From: Luteitalea sp.
GTDB lineage: Bacteria > Acidobacteriota > Vicinamibacteria > Vicinamibacterales > Vicinamibacteraceae
DNA: 64,000 bases
Assembly (NCBI GenBank): GCA_009377605.1
Contig: WHTT01000021.1
Span: forward strand, 1-64,000
Direction: 5' to 3'
In this document: positions 60,703-64,000 of the stretch, one piece after another
Numbering within the stretch: position 1 is the first letter of the stretch
Layout: every line of letters starts with the position of its first letter
Notes under the pieces: model-generated
Told to the model about the DNA's origin: nothing
Databases searched by the model: none
Seen by the model: the letters and a program-made list of their open reading frames with translations, nothing else
Translations under genes and position numbers: made by a program

Positions 60703-61020
60703 CGCGCGGCCACGGTCCTGGTTGAGATGGGTCCGAGCCCGGACGCCGACGCTCAACGGAGTCCCACCGGGCGGCCATGCCGGCTCGGCGATAGGCGGGC
60801 CCGCTTGCCGCGAGGGCCAGTTTCAGGTAGCATCACGCCCGGTTCACCTGAAGCACAGTGTTGGTCCGTCGCGTTGGTGCGCGGCATACCCTGTGCGCAC
60901 GCGCGTACCGGGCGGTGTCCCCTCGCGCGGCACTCCGCCGAGGGGACTTGGGCGGGTGCCAGAGGGCCCGTGCAACCCCGGTGGAGAGACTGACCAGTCA
61001 CTTCAACCTGGAGGGAACGC
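60703..61020. other. 318-base gap without a gene
   Basis: No convincing reading frame, tRNA or word array is visible; several frames are antisense noise. It should hold the promoter of the GlsB-type gene, but I cannot place its hexamers with confidence. Confidence 0.5.
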
Positions 61021-61275
61021 ATGGCAGCTTTCGTCTGGTGGATTTTGTTTGGCCTGGTTGCCGGTGCACTCGCAAAGCTCATCATGCCCGGCAAGGATCC
61101 AGGAGGGATCCTGATCACGATCCTCTTGGGCATCGCCGGAGCGATCGTCGGTGGTTTCATTGGCACCGCGCTCGGGTTCGGGTCGGTCACGGGGTTCAAC
61201 TTCGTGAGCATGATCCTAGCCGTCGTCGGCGCCATCCTGCTACTTTGGATCTACCGCATGCTCAAGCGATCGTAG
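61021..61275 (+). CDS. GlsB/YeaQ/YmgE family membrane protein
   Basis: The 84-residue protein has three hydrophobic segments (residues ~3-20, 28-50, 57-80) and the family motifs AKLIMPGKDPGG and GIAGAIVGGFIGTALG. Members are stress-associated small membrane proteins of unclear mechanism. GGAGGG precedes the ATG by 5 bases, a strong ribosome site. A good intrinsic terminator follows. Confidence 0.93.
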   Translation: MAAFVWWILFGLVAGALAKLIMPGKDPGGILITILLGIAGAIVGGFIGTALGFGSVTGFNFVSMILAVVGAILLLWIYRMLKRS

Positions 61276-61305
61276 GGTCGACCGTCGCCTCTCCGACGTT
61301 GGACG

Positions 61306-61341
61306 CGCCAGCGGGTTGCGAGCCCGCTGGCGTTTGCTTTC
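61306..61341 (+). terminator. Rho-independent terminator
   Basis: A perfect 10-bp stem CGCCAGCGGG/CCCGCTGGCG with a 7-base loop, then TTTGCTTTCT. Confidence 0.8.
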
Positions 61342-61544
61342 TCCCGCCTCTGAGGGAGAGATTCGTCTTGGCTTCGGCCGGGAACACTGCGGCCGGGCTG
61401 GTTTCGTCAGCTCGTACGGGTAACGCGGCGGCTTCCCCGGCCCCGAATTCAGGAGCTGCGTGTGGTATCCTCGTACGGCTGCGCACGCTGCTCGGCGAGG
61501 CAGTTGGCTGACTTCGCCTGGCGAGACACACCTTCCCTCGAACA

Positions 61545-61620
61545 GTCCCCGTCGTCCAGAGGCCCAGGACGCGGCCCTTTCAAGGCTGAAACACGGGTTC
61601 GAATCCCGTCGGGGACGCCA
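61545..61620 (+). tRNA. tRNA-Glu (anticodon TTC)
   Basis: The 76-base cloverleaf has acceptor GTCCCCG/CGGGGAC, anticodon stem CGGCC/GGCTG around CTTTCAA (anticodon TTC), T-arm ACGGG-TTCGAAT-CCCGT and encoded CCA. Confidence 0.96.
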
Positions 61621-61623
61621 ACG
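61600..61623. repeat. Direct repeat 1, probable attachment site in tRNA-Glu 3' end
   Basis: A 24-base sequence beginning CGAATCCCGTCGGGGACGCC, identical to 61702-61725. It covers the T-loop to CCA and three bases beyond. Confidence 0.8.
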
Positions 61624-61701
61624 TCCTTGCGACGCTTCGGCCGTTGGCGTCCCCACCGGTCTTCCCGTTGGCGGCGCGCTCTGCGAGCGCCCCAGCGGCA
61701 C

Positions 61702-61725
61702 CGAATCCCGTCGGGGACGCCAACG
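61702..61725. repeat. Direct repeat 2, copy of tRNA-Glu 3' end
   Basis: An identical 24-base copy 102 bases downstream of the first. An inverted 13-base copy (CGTTGGCGTCCCC, 61642-61654) lies between and could pair with either. Confidence 0.8.
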
Positions 61726-61830
61726 CCTTTGGAAACAACACGCCGCTGAAAACCCTGCCCAGTGTGAGACTTGCCGTGAGTTCGTACGCGCGACCCTCGT
61801 CGGTCGGCGTCAGTGTGATGCGACCGTCGA

Positions 61831-63382
61831 TCAATTTCTGGACCACTTGCCGGCTCCAGCCGACTTGACGACGCAGGAGGATCGCCACTCGGTGAGCCGT
61901 GCCCGCACCTGCCGCTCGAGCATCCGTCGATCGGTCTTCGCGAGGTGCGCTGGGGCTGTCAGGACTTCGAGTTCGCGCGTGAGGCCCGCCAGCCGTGCTT
62001 CCCGTTCACGCAGCGCCGCGACGAGCGACGGCACGTCGCCGCCACCTACAATCGCCGACGTAAGGCGGGCAACTTCGAGTTGAAACAGCGACCGCTCGCG
62101 TTCCAACTCATCCCGCGGTATGTCGGTCGGCTGCGCTGCCAGCGCCTTCAGTTGGTCCACAACCCGCCTCGTCACATCTTCGAGCACGTCTGTACTGAGA
62201 ACGTCCGCCTCGAGCATGTCGAACAACGCCGCATCGACCGCCTCCAACGGAACCTCGAGGTGGTTGGTGCACACCGTCCGCCCACGCACGTGATAGCTGG
62301 AACAGGCGTACCACGCCGTCCGTTTGCGCCCGCTCGCCCGTGTCCGGACAATGATGCTGCCGCCACATTGCCCGCAACGCGCGAGCCCTGAGAGCAGATA
62401 CTTGCTGGCCACACCGTTCGGTGGTCTGCCCCACAACCGGCCTCCGGTGCCGCGCACGTAGGTTTCCCGCGATCCGGCGAGGCGGGCGTGCGCCGCGTTC
62501 CACAGGTCGTCAGAAACGATCCGGAGTTCGGGCGCGGAGAGCCGCAACCACTCAGCCTCTGGCGTCGACCGCTGTTCCTTGATGCCCCACTGGTTCCGCT
62601 TCTTGGTTCGGTTCCAGACAATCTCGCCTCGATACAGCGGGCGGTAAAGGATCGCCCGCACGGACGACGGTGCCCAGCCCTTCGGCCGTTGCTGCTGTGG
62701 GCGTGGGCAGACAGCGCCGTCGGCGTTCAGGGCAACCGCGATCGCGCGAAGCCCATGGCCCTGCCCGCACAGCTCAAAGATTCGCCGAATGACGGCCGCC
62801 TCTGACTCGTTGATGCGACGTTCGACATGAGACCGGCACGGCTGGCCATCCGGACCGGGCGTCATGATGTCGATGTTGTCGTAACCGAACACCCGGCCGC
62901 CGGTGACCTGCCCCGCCCTCGCTTTGCGGAGCATGGCATCGTAGGTGCGCTGGCGGGCCTTCTCTCGCTCGAGCTCGTCGGCGAACGCGGTGACGGACAG
63001 CATGAGCTTGTCCGTGCGGCTGTCGAGCGTTCGTTCCCGGTCCTCCAAGTAGAAGAACACCCGAACGCCAGCCGTCACGAGCTGCATGAGCGCGTAGGCG
63101 GTCTCGATCGACTCGCGGCCCAGGCGCGATTCCTCCGACATGATCAAGACCTGGAACTTCGGATGGGGTTTCAACGCGTTCATCAGCCGCAGGAAGTCCG
63201 GCCGAGTGGCGAACTCCGCTCCGCTGATGTTGTCGTCGCTGAAGAGGCAGTCGTCCGCCACCGTCCACCCCTTGCGCGTGGCATAGGCTTTGGCGTGCTC
63301 GATTTGCCAGGTGACGGACTTCGCTTCCTCCGACACCGCCGCTGACACAGGGCTTTTCCGCGCGTAGATGGCCGCGAATCAT
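61831..63382 (-). pseudogene. Serine recombinase, apparently frameshifted at both ends
   Basis: The intact frame 61831-63348 encodes a large serine recombinase: resolvase domain (SEESRLGRESIETAYALMQL, TAFADELEREKARQRTYDAM), recombinase domain, and the zinc ribbon CGQCGGS ... CSSY. The catalytic serine lies upstream of the GTG at 63348, in IYARKS (AGC 63352-63354), but the codon before it in frame is TGA; ATG at 63382 is one base out and deleting one A gives MFAAIYARKS. At the 3' end the usual tail (LLRRQVGWSRQVVQKLIDGR) continues in another frame from ~61880. Probably inactive, or assembly errors. Confidence 0.8.
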
Positions 63383-63573
63383 GGCCTGCGTTCCTTTCCG
63401 CTCCGCTTGCGCTCCGCCTTCAACGCGCCTTGCGCCTGCAACCACGCCTGAAGAGCGCGCCGTACCTGTTCACCTTTCGGTGTCCCGTGGCGCTCGGTCA
63501 CGACGTCCATCGCCGCGCGAATCGTTGGGCTGAGGCGAACGGTCAGGATATAGTCCTTCTGGTCCCCAGGCAT
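63379..63573 (-). CDS. Small ribbon-helix-helix-like protein
   Basis: The 64-residue protein runs MPGDQKDYILTVRLSPTIRA then MDVVTERHGTPKGEQVRRAL then a Lys/Arg-rich tail. A short strand followed by two helices is consistent with a CopG/Arc-type DNA-binding fold, not proven. Its stop overlaps the recombinase ATG by 4 bases (ATGA), so it may regulate or assist the recombinase and belongs to the mobile element. Confidence 0.65.
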   Translation of the reverse strand: MPGDQKDYILTVRLSPTIRAAMDVVTERHGTPKGEQVRRALQAWLQAQGALKAERKRSGKERRP

Positions 63574-63649
63574 GTGGCTAGTGTAATACTGCGGCTACTT
63601 GGGTGTCAACTGTCTTCGACAGCGATGTGAGAAAGTGGAGAGCAGTGGA

Positions 63650-63844
63650 ATGACGAGGAGAGAAGCGGCGGACCTCACGGTCGGCGATCGCATCGTGTGG
63701 GACTCGCCGAGTCCACGGGCGCGGCTGGCCGCCGGGACGATCGTCGGTCGCGGGTCGACGTCCCTCACGATCGGGTGGGACGATGCCGACTACTACCCGG
63801 TGTACGACCTGGATGATTGTGCGTTCCTGACGAGGGCATCATGA
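63650..63844 (+). CDS. Small hypothetical protein
   Basis: 64 residues (MTRREAADLTVGDRIVWDSP ... VYDLDDCAFLTRAS), acidic, with a beta-rich SH3-like pattern (TVGDRIVW, GTIVGRGSTSLTIGW). GGAG lies 9 bases before the ATG. I know no family. It is divergent from the RHH-like gene and its stop shares TCATGA with the convergent gene at the right edge, suggesting mobile-element cargo. Confidence 0.6.
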   Translation: MTRREAADLTVGDRIVWDSPSPRARLAAGTIVGRGSTSLTIGWDDADYYPVYDLDDCAFLTRAS

Positions 63845-64000
63845 AGGACGTTGGGAGATCGCCGAAAGCACGGCGCCATGAGTATCAACGGCCTTGACCA
63901 CTTGGTACCACAGTTGGCGCCGCGCGGTTTCTGCAGCCGTCCACTGCTCAATCGTTGCCGTTTGCCCCGCCACGTCGCTACGGGCGACAGCCTCAAAGGT
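63839..64000 (-). CDS. 3' end of an unidentified gene
   Basis: Open without stop from the window edge: 53 codons read leftward from 64000, ending TGA (63841-63839). The visible part (VARSDVAGQTATIEQWTAAE, TARRQLWYQVVKAVDTHGAV) is helical and has codon use like real genes here. Product unknown; the 5' end is outside the window. Confidence 0.6.
   Translation of the reverse strand, partial: TFEAVARSDVAGQTATIEQWTAAETARRQLWYQVVKAVDTHGAVLSAISQRPS

Noticed and set aside
61580-61888. Separate 102-residue minus-strand gene overlapping tRNA-Glu
   Set aside because: Its sequence is the displaced C-terminal tail of the serine recombinase read through the tRNA, not an independent gene.

Overview
The window is GC-rich, densely coded bacterial chromosome. 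It carries a protein with the VWFA-related domain typical of Acidobacteria (51875..53305), a BamD-like outer-membrane factor, a bactofilin, a DUF2911 protein and many secreted or lipoprotein genes. Together these suggest a Gram-negative member of the Acidobacteriota, perhaps class Vicinamibacteria. That placement is inferred from gene content; no rRNA is present to confirm it.

Layout. 0-15 kb is core housekeeping: partial bamD-like gene, pgsA, a sugar-1-phosphate nucleotidyltransferase with a phosphomannomutase, tRNA-Gly and tRNA-Pro, a MerR regulator, der, an HU/IHF-type protein behind a strong sigma70-like promoter, a site-2 protease, then the minus-strand series yicC-gmk-rpoZ-coaBC-udg-priA. 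15-27 kb is a surface-polysaccharide locus: MsbA-type exporter, galE and ugd on the minus strand, then five glycosyltransferases, a WcaJ-like initiating sugar-phosphate transferase and a UDP-xylose synthase-like enzyme on the plus strand. 27-46 kb is mixed metabolism and stress functions: a second CDP-alcohol phosphatidyltransferase, a TPR/SLH-like lipoprotein, hflX and a Sua5-type gene, glpX, an acyl-CoA dehydrogenase, a SAM hydroxide adenosyltransferase-like protein, a methyltransferase, bactofilin, cysteine desulfurase with mnmA, trxB and trxA, glgA, a D,D-carboxypeptidase, an arylsulfatase and a LysR regulator. 46.9-51.9 kb holds hom-thrB-thrC-lysC, the aspartate-to-threonine route. 52-61 kb holds the VWFA protein, two uncharacterised genes, hemE-hemG, an arginase, DUF2911, an amidohydrolase and a GlsB-type membrane protein. 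61.5-64 kb is an integration scar: tRNA-Glu with its 3' end repeated 102 bp downstream, and a serine recombinase that appears frameshifted at both ends.

The feature that ordinary annotation does not explain is a set of about 17 intergenic arrays built from short drifting words (for example GGTGACA, CCAAGAA, GGGGTCAA, CCTCGAA, AGTGGTC). Many are arranged as a left arm, a unique core and a reverse-complementary right arm. They sit at gene boundaries and in several places supply the last codons, stop codon or first codons of neighbouring genes. Three further interspersed palindrome types occur twice each.
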